DNA of 64,000 bases from Streptomyces antimycoticus (lineage in GTDB: Bacteria > Actinomycetota > Actinomycetes > Streptomycetales > Streptomycetaceae): the NCBI RefSeq assembly GCF_005405925.1, contig NZ_BJHV01000001.1, forward strand, positions 9,114,001-9,178,000. Reading direction: 5' to 3'. This document shows, piece by piece, positions 63,542 to 64,000 of the stretch. Each line of letters starts with the position of its first letter. Positions within the stretch are counted from its first letter, which is position 1. The notes beneath the pieces are model-generated. The model was not told where the DNA came from. It searched no databases and saw only the letters and a program-made list of their open reading frames with translations. A program made the translations under genes and the position numbers.

Positions 63542-64000
63542 TGGTGCGGTTTCCACCGCTCCGCCGTGGGCGGCCCAGTCTGCGGACCACCTTCGCGCTC
63601 TCGTTCGCGGCGGCGGCCTCCGTGGTCACCCTCCTGGTCGGCGGCCTCAGCTACGACGCCGCGGCCGGGCTGGTGCGGGTCGACCAGCAGACGGCGTTCG
63701 ACGACGTGGTCCGCGATCTGCGCGGCGAGGTCCGCAGCGAGAAGGTGATCCTGCGGCAGTACCCCACCGAGTCCACCGTGCCCGTCCCCTACGACCTGCG
63801 GGACGATCTGCGCCGGATCAGCCGGATGGATGTCCAGGTGATCAACGGCAACGGCACGGTCTACGACGCGGGCAAGCCCAAGCTGCCGGTTTCCGCCGAC
63901 GACCGGATCACCGCCGCCTCCCGCACATCGGGCACCGTCGTACGGCGCGAGATCGGCATCGGCGGAGAGCAGTACCGCATGGCCACGGTGGCCGTGGGCG
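63541..64000 (+). CDS. Sensor histidine kinase (3' end cut by window)
   Basis: First 153 codons only. A basic N-terminus leads to a membrane helix (about 17-40, FALSFAAAASVVTLLVGGL). An extracytoplasmic sensor region follows, with DDVVRDLRGEVRSEK and MDVQVINGNGTVYDAG. HAMP and kinase domains lie beyond 64000. Partner of the preceding OmpR-type regulator. Confidence 0.9.
   Translation, partial: MVRFPPLRRGRPSLRTTFALSFAAAASVVTLLVGGLSYDAAAGLVRVDQQTAFDDVVRDLRGEVRSEKVILRQYPTESTVPVPYDLRDDLRRISRMDVQVINGNGTVYDAGKPKLPVSADDRITAASRTSGTVVRREIGIGGEQYRMATVAVG

Overview
This 64 kb window looks like chromosome of a Streptomyces or a close relative. GC content is very high, genes start behind strong GGAGG-type ribosome sites, ATGA stop/start overlaps are common, secreted glycoside hydrolases are abundant, and actinobacterial sites such as a perfect CebR box and an IdeR/DmdR1-like iron box are present. 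No rRNA, tRNA or CRISPR array was seen.

Layout. 1-7.4 kb: sugar uptake and catabolism (two DeoR regulators, a GH4 enzyme, a PfkB kinase, and a sugar ABC importer without its own ATPase). 7.3-11 kb: small housekeeping and stress-type genes (DUF72, phosphoribosyltransferase, DUF1876, LysM, DUF4232). 11.2-23.5 kb: the most unusual part. A 56-residue RiPP-precursor-like peptide and an aKG-HExxH-type peptide hydroxylase face a coupled minus-strand set: a vWA-like/NB-ARC/TPR protein of the FxSxx-COOH system type, a MoxR-like AAA ATPase, a VMAP-like protein, a nucleoside phosphorylase-like enzyme with an adaptor-like tail, and a four-helix membrane protein. The layout resembles vWA-MoxR-VMAP ternary conflict systems joined to a RiPP module. 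It carries an IS982-type insertion and a frameshift in the VMAP gene.

23.5-31.6 kb: an AcoR-type regulator divergent from an FAD monooxygenase, YceI, MmpS-like and glutathione peroxidase genes, and a GH9 cellulase under a CebR box. 31.7-34.5 kb: an ECF sigma factor, then a decayed patch (LuxR-domain remnant, frameshifted TRADD-N-associated-type membrane protein, XRE regulator with a glycosyltransferase-like tail). 34.5-41.3 kb: DHFR-like protein, a citrate-type set (CoA-transferase, CitE-like lyase, LysR, CitMHS transporter) and an alcohol dehydrogenase. 41.4-50.9 kb: GH92 mannosidase, SDR, then an amine/amino-acid set (amidohydrolase, glutamine-synthetase-like gene, MFS, DadA-like oxidase) that encloses an iron-regulated siderophore-binding gene; several of these are broken by single-base deletions. 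51-59.8 kb: secreted polysaccharide enzymes and a PQQ-type sugar dehydrogenase next to a complete pqqABCDE operon, so cofactor and candidate user lie together. 59.9-64 kb: a zinc-ribbon SDR, a GT4 glycosyltransferase and an OmpR-type two-component system cut by the window end.

At least eight apparent frameshifts can be inferred. Each is repaired by restoring one base, most within or beside short G/C runs, and six lie within 46.4-48.0 kb. Sequencing or assembly error should be considered alongside true gene decay.
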